A stretch of DNA of 64,000 nt from Heloderma charlesbogerti (taxonomy: Eukaryota; Chordata; Lepidosauria; Squamata; Helodermatidae): positions 186,001-250,000 of the forward strand of contig JANEZZ010001374.1 in assembly GCA_026122225.1 (NCBI GenBank), written 5' to 3'. The position numbers and the translations under genes are program-made. This document shows, piece after piece, positions 11,726 to 22,480 of this stretch. Positions within the stretch are counted from its first letter, which is position 1; each line of letters starts with the position of its first letter. The notes beneath the pieces were generated by a model. It was not told where the DNA came from. It did not search any database and saw only the letters and a list, made by a program, of their open reading frames with translations.

Positions 11726-11920
11726 GAAACATAGGAAGCTGCCTTATGCTGAGTCAGACCCTGGGTCCATCTAGCCCAGTACTGTCGACACTGACTGGCA
11801 GCAGCAGCTTTCCAGGGTTTCAGGCAGGATTCTTTCCTAGCCCTACCTGCAGATGCTGGGGATTGAACCCAGGACCTTATGCATGCTAAGCATGTGCCCT
11901 GCCACTGAGCTACAGCCCTT
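11726..11920 (-). mobile_element. tRNA-derived SINE (type B)
   Basis: Minus strand begins AGGGCTGTAGCTCAGTGGCA (tRNA-like A box), followed by a B-box-like GGGTTCAATCCCC. The body is GGGCTAGGAAAGAATCCTGC, then CTGGGCTAGATGGACCCAGG, and it ends GCATAAGGCAGCTTCCTATG. Near-complete. Other copies lie at 22,181-22,480 (interrupted) and 56,199-56,378. Confidence 0.85.
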
Positions 11921-12991
11921 CCTATTGCTGGATAATGGCAACTGACAAACAAAACAGCCCCAGATTTGTTGCTCTGCAACAATGTGAACCCACTTTTCTC
12001 AAAGACTTGAGTGAGAAGGAGAAAAACTAACCCTCTTGTCTGTTTGTATAAAGTCAAATACAGTTCAAAACTTCTCTTGCCCACCCAAGATATGCTCAGG
12101 GTGGAATAAAGAAGAGAAAGTACAGGATAGGAGAAGGAAGAAGAAAAGAAGAATAGTGATTGGAAATGTGTGGGGGGGCGGGGTTGGGGAGTAGAGAGAA
12201 CTCCCTAAGCCAAGTGGCTCCTTTCGAGGAAGTAGTACTTCAGAGGAATTTAGGAGGCTGTGGAGGGTTTGTAAGGATTGAACGTACTTAAATTAACTTT
12301 ATGAGGTGAGGTGGCTGAGGGCTTTTTCTAGCTTTTTTAAAACTGTAGAACCTATCTAAAAGCCCCCGCAGTTCCTTGATCATGATGCCACATAGTCCTA
12401 ATCCTCCTTTTGGAATAATTTGAGTCCTACAGCTATTTAGGAGAAATTAAAGTGGAGGGGGAGAAAGAAGTTTGTGGAGGCTGATTGGATCCTTTGCTGT
12501 ACTGAAGCTACTAAACCTCTGCAGAAGCCAAAGGTTCCACTTTGGGGCAGTAAAATCAGGTGCTGTATGAAATACCAGTATTTCACATGGAGCTCTTTCT
12601 TCCCTTCCTTTTCCCTCTTCAAAATTTCATTGCAAGCAAACTCTGAACAGTGGGCATGTAAGAGCAGAAAAATAGGGAGAGAGAGGGTTTTTTTGCATCT
12701 CAAAAAACAAAAAAAAACTTACACCAGAGATTAGGGATAGTGACCTCCCAATGGTCACCTTAAACACCTTCTGATTATGAACTCTAATCCCCTGTGTGGC
12801 TTGACACCTTTTTACTTTTTGTTTTAGTCTTTGAGAAAACGAAACCTTATGCATGGCTAGCACAAATGCCACTGTTTGAACTTTGGCAGGCTCAGTCAGC
12901 TCCATAGGGGCTGCTGCGTCCCAAATTCCATGCATGTATGTGGAAGCACAAAAATATATAGCTCTTTGCTTTGACAGATTTTCTTGAAAAT
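11921..12991. other. hAT-like element interior, unassigned
   Basis: No gene recognised. Bases 12,835-12,980 are similar to 15,150-15,290 (shared CAGCTCCAT, GGGGCTG and CCAAATTCCATGCA), so the host element contained an internal duplication before the L2 inserted. A short purine run and poly-A lie near 12,700. Confidence 0.4.
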
Positions 12992-13092
12992 CAGAGCACC
13001 GTCTGGCCCAGTTTTATTGGATGAGTTTCAATTACTGAGGCCTGAGGATGCGAACAAGGTGCTTGGCCAAGTCCGATCGACCACTTGTGTGC

Positions 13093-13521
13093 TTTCGCGT
13101 TCCTTATTTGGTCGCTGTAGTCTACGTAAAGATTTACGTAGACTACAGCGAGCAAATAAGGAACGCGAATGGCGCTCCCTATGGGGGCCACCATTAGCGT
13201 ACGCGCTTTTTTTTTTTTTAAGTCACCCGTGATAGGCTACGTGACGATTAACGTAGCCTATCACGGCTGACTTTGCAGATCTAGCCGTGATAGGCTACGT
13301 TAATCGTCACGTAGCCTATCACAGGGGCGTTTTTGTTTTGTTTTTTAACTTTCGAGTTCGCGGCCGGGCGAGGCGGGAAGCCTCTTCCCCGGCCTGAATT
13401 TCGGCCAGGCGAGGTGGGAAGCCTTCCCCCCAGCCTGAACTTCGCGGGGGGAGCAGCGAAGCGCCTCCCCCCCACTGCGAACAAGCTTCGACGAAAGGTA
13501 AATGACTTTCGTCCACCCCTA
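13093..13521 (+). mobile_element. palindromic hAT-like element, copy 2, left arm missing
   Basis: Begins abruptly in the core (GCGTTCCTTATTTGGTCGCT) and runs through hairpins of GTAGTCTACGTAAA, ATGGCGCTCCC.., and two GTGATAGGCTACGTGACG units, then an intact E1 arm ending CACCCCTA at 13,521. The E1 donor is altered here: AAAGGTAAATGAC instead of GGTAAGT. No left terminus and no duplication; the missing end coincides with missing L2 sequence, so a deletion removed both. The insertion lies inside L2, which lies inside the hAT-like element. Confidence 0.82.
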
Positions 13522-14917
13522 GTTGTGCCTGCCACTTTAAAAGAGGCGGTAATTAGACCACTCCTGAAAAAGCCTAACCTGGACCCAGAGGATGTTAACA
13601 ATTATAGGCCAGTGGTCAACATCCTGGGCAAGGTGCTTGAGCGGGTGGTTGTAGGACAGCTCCAGGCACTGTTGAATGAAACGGATTATCTAGATCCATT
13701 TCAATCGGGCTTCAGGCCTGGTTTTGGAACGGAAACTGCCTTGGTCGCCCTGTGGGATGACCTCTGCCAGGAGAGGAACAGGGGGAGTGCGACCCTGTTG
13801 ATTCTCCTGGACCTTTCAGCAGCTTTCAATACCATCGACCATGGTATCTTTCTGGATAGGTTGTCTGGGTTGGGAGTTGGAGGCACTGCATTACAGTGGT
13901 TCCGCTCCTACTTGGATGACCAATTCCAGAAGGTAGTGTTAGGGGATTATTGCTCTGTGCCATGGCAATTGTGCCATGGGGTTCCACAGGGCTCTATTTT
14001 ATCCCCCATGCTGTTTAACATCTACATGAAACCGCTGGGGGAGGTTATCCGGAGGTGTGGGCTGAGGTGCCATCAATATGCGGATGACACCCAGCTCTAC
14101 CTCTCTTTCTCATCAAAACCAGGTGAGGCAGTGGCTGTTCTGAACCAGTGCCTAGGCACGGTAATGGACTGGATGAGGGCCAATAAATTGAAACTCAATC
14201 CAGACAAGACGGTGGTAATGTTAGTGGGTGGTTTGTCTGCCCGGCTAGGTGATATCCAACCTGTTCTGGAGGGGGTTGCACTCCCCCTAAAGGATCAGGT
14301 TCGTAGTTTGGGGGTGCTCTTGGATCCAGAACTGTCACTTGAGGCACAGGTGAACTCAGTGGCTCGGAGCACTATTTATCAGCTTAGGCTGGTATACCAA
14401 CTATGCCCTTATCTGGACAGAGATAGCCTAGCTACAGTGATCCATGCTCTGATGACTTCTCGTCTGGATTACTGCAATGCGTTACACGTGGGGCTGCCTT
14501 TGAAAACGGTCCAGAAACTTCAGCTGGTCCAAAATAGGGCAGCAAGATTGTTAACAGGGACTGGCCTGCGAGCTCATATTACACCAGCACTTTTCCAGCT
14601 GCACTGGCTGCCAGTCCATTTCCAGGCCCAATTCAAAATGCTGGTGTTAATATTCAAAGCCCTGAATGGCTTGGGGCCAGGTTATCTTAGATCGCCTCCT
14701 CCCATATGTGCCTGCCTGGACCTTAAGATCATCCTCAGCAGCCCTTCTCTGTGAGCCCCTGCCAAAGGAAGTGAGGCAGGTGGCTACTAGGAGGAGGGCT
14801 TTTTCTGCTGAGGCACCCCGGCTCTGGAATGAGCTCCCTAGTGAGGTTCGCCTGGCACCTACATTGTATTCCTTTCGGCGCCAGGTGAAGACCTTTTTAT
14901 TTTCCCAGGCATTTTAG
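13522..14917 (+). pseudogene. L2 reverse transcriptase ORF, frameshifted
   Basis: Encodes most of the L2 RT. In order: KEAVIRPLLKKPNLDPED, GFRPGFGTETALVALWDDL, motif A LLILLDLSAAFNTIDHG, GVPQGSILSPMLFNIYM, the catalytic box HQYADDTQLYLS, LNPDKTVVMLVGG, and the C-terminal SRLDYCNALHVGLPLK. Near 14,688 about 2 bp are missing relative to the copy at 61.6-63.0 kb (GGTTATCTTAGATCG against GGTTACCTGAAGGATCG), so the last third continues in another frame to 14,917. Apart from this it is little decayed. The frame upstream of 13,522 reads through the palindromic insert and is not L2. Confidence 0.9.
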
Positions 14918-15147
14918 CATTTTAGCTTTCTAAATTTTTAGCTTTGCTGTTTTAAATCTGTATTTTAAATTCCTGCACTGCTGCTAGGTTTTATTGTGGT
15001 TGTATTGTTATATTGTGGTTTTAATGTTCTCTATATTTTAAATTGTTTTATTGTGTGTTATTTGGTTTTAATTTTTGTGAACCGCCCAGAGAGCTTCAGC
15101 TATTGGGCGGTATAGAAATGAAATAAATAAATAAATAAATTGAAAAT

Positions 15148-15355
15148 AGCGAATTTTACCTGTTACTAGCACAAAAGCCACTAGATCTAACTGCCTAAAA
15201 TTGGGCAGGTTCAATCAGCTCCATGGGGGCTGTGAGGTCCCCAAATTCCATGCACTTATCATACAAACTAAAAAAGTTAATGGGCATTTGTCACAAATCC
15301 CTTGGCCCCCTCTATCCTTAAGCACTCTCACACACACAAATAGAGAGGTTTCAGT
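15148..15355. other. hAT-like element interior (duplicated segment)
   Basis: Second copy of the internal segment described at 12,835-12,980. No reading frame of interest. Confidence 0.45.
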
Positions 15356-15359
15356 CTGA

Positions 15360-15800
15360 CGCCTTTCATTATTCATAGGTTCATTACAGATGCAAGTCCT
15401 CGAAGACTCTCTGGCTACAAAGGAATGCCTCCAGGGGATTCAAATGGGATCACTGAAAGTTGTCCGCAGTTTGAAAGGGAGACTTTCTGGCTAGGCTAAC
15501 TTAGGGAGGGAGGTCCTGCCCCTCGCGTGATGCTTCCCATTCATCACTAACCTGGTCGACCATCTGCCCCTGACTTTTCCCTTTTAGCTTTGTGCCGCCC
15601 CTTGTGTCTCTTAGGTCACAGTCCCCAATCCCCTCCTCCTTCTGCTCACTGCTTCTCACAGAGGGGGGCAAGGAGGAAGCTTCCTGAGAAGCACGCCTAC
15701 CCATATCTGAACTGGCCTGTGAAAATGCCTCCCCCAGTTCTGGCTGCTCCTCTTCTGAATCTGAGCTGCTATCTCCCTGCACTCAGAATCAATCCTGACA
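15360..15800 (-). mobile_element. LTR-type fragment, related to the solo LTR at 34,769
   Basis: On the minus strand it begins TGTCAGGATTGATTCTGAG and carries a GAATCTGAAGAGGAGCAGC-like block parallel to the solo LTR at 34,769-35,305 (TGTCAGGGTGGAAACTGAG; GATTCTGAGGAGGAACAG). The later part contains ACTTTCAAACTG and a region corresponding to the LTR 3' half. The far end and a duplication could not be defined, so it may be truncated. No viral genes are present. Confidence 0.55.
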
Positions 15801-16029
15801 CCATTTCTGTTTTGCAATGCAAGTCAATGGGAATTTTTTAATTTTTTTTTAAAGGCAATTAGGACAGCTCAAAAGATCCAGGGCACAGCTCAAAAAAGAT
15901 CTGGGGATCATGCCCAGGTGGACCTCCACTTAACAATGCCCCTGGTGGGCAGGAAAGCAGAGTTGCAGTGTTATATGATCATTCCATCCCTCTGTCAAGA
16001 TGACCTATTCATCAGTCTTGTAATTTTGA

Positions 16030-16740
16030 GCATTTGCATCTAATGGTGAGACACCGAGACAGGCTTCGGATTCTGTTGGTGTATCATCCACTATGTCCCA
16101 GAGTTTCCCTGCCTGAGCTGATGGAGGTGGTCTCAGGTGTGTTGTTGTCCTCTGTAAGATTAATTGTTCTTCTGAGGGATTTCAACATCCATGTCAAGTT
16201 CTTCAGTATTTCATGGCCTTCATGGCAACAATGGTCCTGTCTCAATTAATATCTGGTCCCAACCATTCTTCTGGGTACCTTCTTGACTTGGGGTTTGCTG
16301 GTCAGGGTGAGGACAATTTGTCGGTTGGGAAGTTTAAGATAACTCCCTTGTCATGGACAAATCACCACCTAATATTGTTTAGTCCTACTGAGACTCCTAA
16401 CCTCTGTAGTTGTGGTGGACCTATCAGGATGACCTGGTCTTGGAGGCAGATGGATCCATATGGATTCCTGAATGCTCTGACGGATTTTCTTGCTGCTAGG
16501 ACAGGTGATCCTGTCAAAGCTCTGGCTGACCTCTGGAATTAGAAAATGACTTAGGTGCTTGACATGATAAAACATGCCCTCTCCATCTCCCTAGGAGATG
16601 GCTTCTTTCTGAGGAACTAGGGCAATTAAGCAATTGGGCAGACAGCTAGAGTGATGATGGAGGAAAACGCATGATGAATGTAACCAAACTTGAGCTAAAG
16701 CCATTTGAAGATCTATTTCCATGGAGCTGATGGCAGGGTT
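16030..16740 (+). pseudogene. decayed L2 ORF2 endonuclease region
   Basis: Fragments of the apurinic-type endonuclease of L2: RLRILLVYHPLCPRVSLPEL, a damaged GDFNIH box (RDFNIHVKFF), SQLISGPNHSSGYLLDLGF, then a DHHLV-like box read as NHHLILF, then ALTDFLAARTGDPVKALADLWN. Several frameshifts separate them. This is the region that normally precedes the RT piece kept in the copies at 13.0 and 61.6 kb. Confidence 0.72.
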
Positions 16741-16756
16741 GCTCTCTCTTCAATAA

Positions 16757-16945
16757 CATAAGAACAGCAATGCTGAATCAGACCTAGGGTCCATCTAGTC
16801 CAGCATTCTGTTCACACAGTGGCCAGCCAGCTGCCTGTTTGTAGAGAACCTATAAGCAGGACATGTGTGCAATAGCACTCTCCCACTTGTGTTCCCAGCA
16901 ACTGGTATACATACTGCCTCTGATACTGCAGGTAGCCCTTTAAAG
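16757..16945 (-). mobile_element. CR1-like LINE 3' end fragment
   Basis: Reverse complement of the same 3' UTR as 49,060-49,195: TAAGAACAGCAATGCTGAAT-like start, CCAGCATTCTGTTCACACAG, GGACATGTGTGCAATAGCAC, CTGGTATACATACTGCCTC. Non-coding. Confidence 0.78.
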
Positions 16946-18644
16946 AACCAGTTTCACAGGTTGAGGATACTCTTGGGGCATCTCTACACCAGCCTATAAT
17001 CCTGCATTTAAAACAGGGCTTTCTGCTTCCATTTTAAATGCAGGATCACAACGGACTCCCTTTACATGTGCTTCCTTTCCCCACTCCCCTTCCCCCCCCC
17101 CTTCTCCCTGTATCTGCGTCTTCCACTATCTTTCGTTGATCTCGCCTCTTCTTGGAGCTTTAACTCTGTTCACGAGGAAACTGAAGCAGAACACAATGGG
17201 GTAATTTGGTAGCTCATTATCTGCGATCTATTTAAAAATGGATCAAAGGGCATTTAGTGCAGGAGATGCCCTGGAGGATCACAGCATCACGTAACGAGCC
17301 CTCAAACTTCCTTGAAGGAGCAATCTCAATCGCTGTATAAAAGCGCCGTGTGAAGGAGCCCTCAGACCCACCTTTGTGAACTAGCCCTTAGTGCTAGACA
17401 TATTTATGATTTTCCACTGATGTAGCTTCTCTCCACTGGAAACTGTTGATGGAGGAAGGAAGGAAGGAGGGAAGGAAGGAAGGAAGGAAGGAAGGACAAT
17501 AAAGAAAGACAGGAAGGATTAATTGGAGATGCCAGTTCAATTAAGAGGTCTCTCCAAAGGATTGCAGGTAACAGGACTGGAAAAGACCTTTTGCCTCAGA
17601 CTTTGGAGAATTGTTGCCAGTCACAGACTACAAAAGACAATACTGGGCTTGTTGGACTAATGGTTTGATTAAGGCAGCTTCATCTGTGGATAAAGAGTCC
17701 AAATTCCCACACTCTCCCCGTGTTAAGTAATCAAGTCAGGTACATGCATGTTCAAACCAACCAGTTCCAAGGAATTGCACGATACATATGAAAATTAGAA
17801 GGCTGATAAAAGTCTTTCTCCTGACTGCTAATAAATCTGTTAGTGAAAGAGAGAAAACTGTAATTAAACTTTATTCCTGAGGACTGAGTAAGCTGTCAAA
17901 AAGAAGTATCTGCAAAACACAGATCCCTGCTGCTTCCCAAATATATAATATGTGAGGATCCTTAAGGCCATTTCACACATGACATTTTTTCTACGTGGAG
18001 AAATCTCCATGCAAGTGAGGCAGGCTTCAGAAGCAATTACATCTGGAACTTATAGATGAGAATCTAAAAATATATGGTACTCTATTGATCTACTTTGTAG
18101 GCCAGCTCACATGGCCCTCACCTTCCTTTGTTTTTTCTAGCCTGGTTTTCAGTGAATGGGTTGTGTGAATGATTTGTGTTAAGGTGTCAATAGTATCCAA
18201 CACCACTTTTAAGACATTTCTGCTTCCAACCTGTTACAGAGCCCCTTCACACAGGGGCTAACACCAGGTTTGAGGGGGACCTAGGAAAAGTGCCCTCTAC
18301 CCCATCACCCCCATGCTGCCTTGTCCACCACAAGCTTACTGGGATTGGCTGGGAGGGCAGCAGCAGGGAAAGGTAGTGGTGGACAGCCTAGTGCTCTGAA
18401 GAGAAGTGTTGAGTGAGGTGCCTGCAGCAGTGTTTATCTTAATTTCCCCAGAAAGCTCCTGGACCCTACCATTAGCATGGTGGCTTCAACTACCTACCTG
18501 GAAGTTCTCTTCAGAGTGCCAGGCTAATAAAAGAAAAGAAAAGAAAACATTTAAAAAGATGTCTGGTGTCAGCAGTTATGGCCACTCTAGGACCTATGTG
18601 GGGAGCAGTCACACAGTTCAGTTGAACTATGAAATTTGCTACCA
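16946..18644. other. unassigned, with a GGAA microsatellite
   Basis: No gene. A (GGAA)n/(GAAG)n tract lies at about 17,451-17,496. A MITE-like block may span about 16,976-17,370 (GGGGCATCTCTACACCAG at the left, GTGTGAAGGAGCCCTC at the right), but the ends do not match well. Short C-rich run near 17,090. Confidence 0.35.
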
Positions 18645-18897
18645 ATTTATTTAGTTATTTATTTATTTATTACATTTATATACCGCCTTTTTTCCTCTTG
18701 CAAGGAACCCAAGGCGGCTTATATGATCCTCCTCCTCTCTGTTTTATCCTCACAACAACAACCCTGTGAGGTAGGTTGGGCTGAGAGTCTGTGACTGGCC
18801 CAAAGTCACCCAGTGAGCTTCATGGCTGATTGGGGACTAGAACCCAGATCGCCAAGTGCCAGTCCAACACTCTAACCACTACCCCACACTGGCTCTC
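18645..18897 (-). mobile_element. tRNA-derived SINE (type A)
   Basis: Same family as 3,901-4,187: minus strand begins GAGAGCCAGTGTGGGGTAGT, contains CTCACTGGGTGACTTTGGGC and CCTCACAGGGTTGTTGTTGT, and ends AAGGCGGTATATAAATG with an (AAAT)n tail. Nearly complete. Confidence 0.82.
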
Positions 18898-18964
18898 AAC
18901 AGTGATGGCCACCAACCTGGATAGCTTTAAATACAATAACAGATTTAGAACAACAGAACAAAAA

Positions 18965-19250
18965 GACTAAAATGTCTGGGAAAATAAAAAGGTCTTCACC
19001 TGGCGTCCGAAAGAGCACAATGTAGGTGCCAGGAAAGCCTTTTTGGGAAGCTTATTCTATAACTGGAGTGCCACAGCAGAAAAAGCCCTCTTCTTGATAT
19101 CCACCCACATCACTTCCTTTGGCAGGGGCTCCCAGAGAAGGACCGTTGATGATGATCTTACAGTTGAGGCAACTACATATGAGAGGAGACTATATTTATC
19201 ACAAGTCAGCTCCAATCTGGGCCACAAACAACTACAAAAAATACTGGTTC
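18965..19250 (-). mobile_element. L2 LINE 3' ORF end fragment
   Basis: Reverse complement of the L2 C-terminus: plus-strand text GGGAAAATAAAAAGGTCTTC, CAATGTAGGTGCCAGG, GGAGTGCCACAGCAGAAAAA, CACTTCCTTTGGCAGGGGCT matches inverted positions 62,830-63,002. Diverged and without an intact frame. Confidence 0.75.
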
Positions 19251-20030
19251 AAGGTAACCTCTATGATAGTGAATCAGCACTGATTTAAATCCCAGTCATA
19301 AACTAATGGGCATGTATGTATGTTTTCTTGAAATAAAAGAGACTTATTCACACTAAAGATATCTTGGCTGATGAATTAGCTTTTTTTAAGACATAGCTTT
19401 CCTCTGTGTTCTCTCTCTTGCAACCACTTTATTAAATGGAAGATCAGACAGTTTATGGGGCACTAAACTCAATTGATGTCACTCATGGTTGTCTCAGCTC
19501 CAAATTCTTGTCCTCCCTTCAGTAAGATTTATCTCTGAGTATAGTTTGTATCAGTAACAAGAGCAGAGTTACACACCAAAATGAACAGTGTGTCCTGGCT
19601 GAACCTAATATTCTAAGACTCTTGAGAAACTTGGAATCCAACATGTTATGACAGGCACAGAGGCTTCATACTTGCCTAATAATGACAGTGTGCAGGCCTT
19701 GTCATCTGGGAGGGGACAAGGTCTACACATGACAGGACTCACATTCCTCTGGCCATTCATGCTTGCAGAATTGGGGTGTTCCTGGATCAGTAACTGCTCC
19801 TGAAGCCTTTAGTTGCAGTGGTAATCAGGACTTTTCACAGACTCCATCTGATATGATGGCACTTGTTTGTCAGATTTTTACCAAACCAACCATTATTCAC
19901 AACCCTGAGATTAGACTGTGGTAATACACTGTATGTAAAGTTGTTCTTGCTTTTTAAAAGCTCTAGTTTTGGGATGAGTAACTGAAGGCCAATCCAGAGC
20001 CCAAACAAACAAACAAACAAATCCACCTAC
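19251..20030. other. no recognised feature
   Basis: AT-rich DNA without a supported gene or RNA. Contains a short (AAAC)n stretch near 20,005. Confidence 0.35.
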
Positions 20031-20515
20031 CTATTCCCTACAAACAAGCTGGAGAGGGTTCAGAGGAGGGCAACGAAGATGATCAGGGGACTGGAAACAA
20101 AGCCCTGTGACAAGAGACTGAAAGAACTGGGCATGTTTAGCCTTGAGAAGAGAAGGCTGAGGGGAGATACGATAGCGCTCTTCAAGTACTTGGAAGGTTG
20201 TCACAGAGAGGAAGGCCAAGATCTCTTCTCAATTATCCCAGAGTGCAGGACACGGAATAATGGGCTCAAGTTCCAGGAAGCCAGATTCCAGCTGAACATC
20301 AGGAAAAACGTCCTGATTGTTAGAGCAATATGACAATGGAACGAATTACCTAGGGAGGTAGTGGGCTCTCCCATACTGGGAGCATTCAAGATGAGGCTGG
20401 ACAGCCATCTGTCAGGGATGCTCTGACCTGGATTCCTGCACTGAGCAGGGGGTTGGACTTGATGGTCTTGTAGGCCCCTTCCAACACTACTATTCTATGA
20501 TTCTATGATTCTACT
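20031..20515 (+). mobile_element. CR1 LINE 3' end
   Basis: Codes the C-terminal ORF2 tail ([14 protein letters not shown], read here as [19 protein letters not shown], then [18 protein letters not shown]) and continues into the CR1 3' UTR: GCACTGAGCAGGGGGTTGGA, AGGCCCCTTCCAACACTAC and the octamer tail ATTCTATG repeated. The ATTCTATGATTCTATG ending is diagnostic for CR1. Frameshifted near 20,330. Confidence 0.9.
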
Positions 20516-20930
20516 CCAACAAAACTAAGTGCTGCTGATTCACTGCATAGCAAAATGTTCTCTGACAAGGGTAGTTCTTGGGAGACCTTGAACCAATGTC
20601 CTGGCATTTGTTCTGCCCCATATTGCCTTCTTAGCATCATTCATGATGCTGGCCTTGATGTATAAAGCTTAATCTCCAATGCAGGGCATATTTTAGGAGT
20701 GTCAGATGTTTTTATATGATGAAGCTTGGTGCTTGATGTTGGTAGTACGTTAGTATATTTCACATTTTAGGGTTGTCTATAAGAGCCAGTACTTGTATTT
20801 GAGGTTTTACAGGTTATGTGTTGGAGGGCTTCTAGGAACCTTAAAGAAACTGCTTTTCTCTTCCCTTGCTGCCTTCCAGGCACACTTTTAGAATGGTGTT
20901 TGTACAGGCATGTCAGCAGTCTCTATATAC

Positions 20931-21094
20931 CAGTCTTCCACAACCTGTTGCCCTCCATATGTGTTGGATTATAACTCTTACCAGCCCTAGCCAGCATGGC
21001 CAATGATCAGGGATGCTGGGAACTGTAGTCCATCTGGATGGAATTGTAGCCCATCCAATTGTAACATCTGGAGGGCCACATCCTCCCCACCCGT
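20931..21094. mobile_element. small palindromic hAT-like MITE
   Basis: Left end CAGTCTTCCACAACCTGTTG then CCCTCCATATG; right end, inverted, CACGGGTGGGGAGGATGTGG then CCCTCCAGATG. The interior is complementary between halves (GGATTATAACTCTTACCAG against CTGGGAACTGTAGTCC). No TSD seen. It looks like an old, abundant squamate non-autonomous repeat. Confidence 0.5.
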
Positions 21095-21124
21095 GACTTA
21101 AATCCTAACAAAACTTCTTATTGC

Positions 21125-21540
21125 ACAAATTTTATTTATTTATAACCTGCTTTCCTACCTTAAAAGAATAAATTCAAACCAGCAACAAAACAATTTATAA
21201 AAACACAGCAAACCAAATCAATTTAAATGGCAATCCATAAGAGCAAATGCTAAAAAAAAACAACACTCAGCACCAATAGAGACAGCACAAAATAGCTCTA
21301 AAGCCAAAAGCCTGTGTGGATATAACAGACTTAACCATCCATCTAAATGTGGGAAGAGAGGCACCTTGTTGGATCACAGGGAAGATGTTTCCTAACTATG
21401 GCATCACCACTGAGAAAGAGCCATGTCTCTGGTACCTGCCAATCATGATTCCAACAGTGATGGAACAGAGAATAGAGCCTCTGAAGCTAATCCTAAGGCC
21501 TGGGCAAATTTATATAGGCTAAAGCTGTCCTTGGGGTAAC
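21125..21540 (-). mobile_element. decayed LINE 3' end, probably L2-like
   Basis: Starts on the plus strand with TTTTATTTATTTATAACCTG and an A-rich lead, then the inverted C-terminal region (a CACTGAGAAAGAGCCATGTC block corresponds to GGGCTTTTTCTGCTGTGGC in intact L2). Heavily diverged; assignment tentative. Confidence 0.45.
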
Positions 21541-21969
21541 CTGATCCCAGGCCATTAAGAGCAAAATCCTGTCTGAATGCCAGTCAGCCTCCGAACTCAG
21601 AGGCTGACAGGAATCCTATGCAGAGCAGGAGTACAGAGGTGATCTTCGCCTTCATGCTGCTCCCGCTCTGCATTTTTGGTAGACAGATATCATATTTTTA
21701 CCCATCTAGCTAGGGTTCTGTGGAGTCAGAGGGAAGGAGGCTGGGGAGGGCTGGGAATAGCTTGTATCTCTGCTTCTCCAGTCCCCTCCCCTCTCCACCC
21801 AAAGAACCATTGCTTTTGCAACCTCAGAGAGGCAGCCGGTGCAGTTTTCTCCGCGGCAGTTGTGAGGGGAAGGGGACCTGAGACTCCAGAGCGCTCTCTC
21901 CAACTTCAGTTTCAGGAATCTGAACTATCCTATGGACCCCTGCCCTGATGCTGTCTAGCAGCCGTAGGA
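21541..21969. other. no recognised feature
   Basis: A GC-richer stretch with frames of 65-90 codons on both strands that have no recognisable motif. No gene supported. Confidence 0.3.
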
Positions 21970-22170
21970 TTGCTCTCCCCAGCCTCTAAAGGTTAATACC
22001 AGCATTTCAAATTGCTTGGAAACGAATTGGCAACCCGTGCCAATATTCAATATTAGCATGATGTTCTTGGATTGTCGAGCACCAACCAGCATTATGGGGG
22101 CCACATTCTGTACCTCTTGCAGTTTCTGAACAATTTTCAAAGGCAGCCCATTGTGTCTGCTGGACAAACG
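21970..22170 (-). pseudogene. L2 reverse-transcriptase C-terminal fragment
   Basis: Minus strand encodes NGLPLKIVQKLQEVQNVAPI and following residues, matching the L2 GLPLKTVWKLQLVQNRAARL segment at 62.6 kb, then a FEMLVLTFR-like end. Short and diverged. Confidence 0.72.
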
Positions 22171-22180
22171 TAGATTAAGA

Positions 22181-22480
22181 AGGGATCATAGCTCATGCTT
22201 TGCATGTATAAGGTCCCAGACTCAGTCCCTGGCATCTCCAGTTAAAAGGATATGATAATTTTTATTTTATTATGTATTATTTTGTATTTTTTTATGTCAC
22301 CCTGAGAACTTCAGCTATAGAATGACTCACAAATTAAATAATGAATCAGTGAATAGCAAGTGATGTGAAAGACTATCAGCCTGAGACCCTGGAGTCTCAG
22401 AGAAGACTTCTAGTCAGAGTGGACAATACTGAGCTAGATGGACCAATAGTTTGGCTTGGTATAAGGCAGTTTCCTATGCC
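22181..22480 (+). mobile_element. tRNA-derived SINE (type B), interrupted by an L2 tail
   Basis: First half 22,181-22,258 (GCTTTGCATGTATAAGGTCC, TCAGTCCCTGGCATCTCC). Second half 22,361-22,480 (CAGCCTGAGACCCTGGAG, AATACTGAGCTAGATGGACC, TATAAGGCAGTTTCCTATGC). Between them, about 22,259-22,358, lies an L2 3' tail (CACCCTGAGAACTTCAGCTA, AATTAAATAATGAATC). Confidence 0.75.

Larger units (their letters stand above)
12992..15139 (+). mobile_element. L2 LINE copy with TSD, containing palindromic element copy 2
   Basis: Flanked by the duplication TTGAAAAT (12,984-12,991 and 15,140-15,147). L2 sequence runs 12,992-13,092 (encoding LLDEFQLLRPEDANKVLG), is interrupted by the palindromic element, and resumes at 13,522 with VVPATLKEAV and RPLLKKPNLDP. 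It ends in an L2-type 3' UTR (GAACCGCCCAGAGAGCTTCA, then ATTGGGCGGTATAGAAATG) and an (AAAT)n tail. Roughly 100 bp of L2 ORF expected between the two halves are missing, together with one arm of the palindromic insert. It is about 2 kb and 5'-truncated. Confidence 0.88.
9603..15944. mobile_element. 6.3-kb hAT-like element with perfect 8-bp TSD and nested insertions
   Basis: The ends read CAGGGGTGTTGCTAGG and, inverted, CAGGGGCATTGTTAAG (12 of 16 match). They are flanked by a perfect 8-bp duplication GTGGGCAG (9,595-9,602 and 15,945-15,952). CAGGG ends with an 8-bp TSD are typical of hAT elements. No transposase is recognisable. The remaining internal sequence includes repeated AAATTTCAGAATGATA-like units at 10,190-10,540 and a duplicated segment (12,850-12,935; 15,168-15,260). 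Later insertions are a short BovB, a CR1-like tail, a SINE, an L2 and an LTR fragment. The element is therefore old and non-autonomous. Confidence 0.7.

Noticed and set aside
13333..13521. N-terminal extension of the L2 ORF
   Set aside because: This part lies in the E1 arm of the palindromic element. L2 sequence resumes at 13,522.
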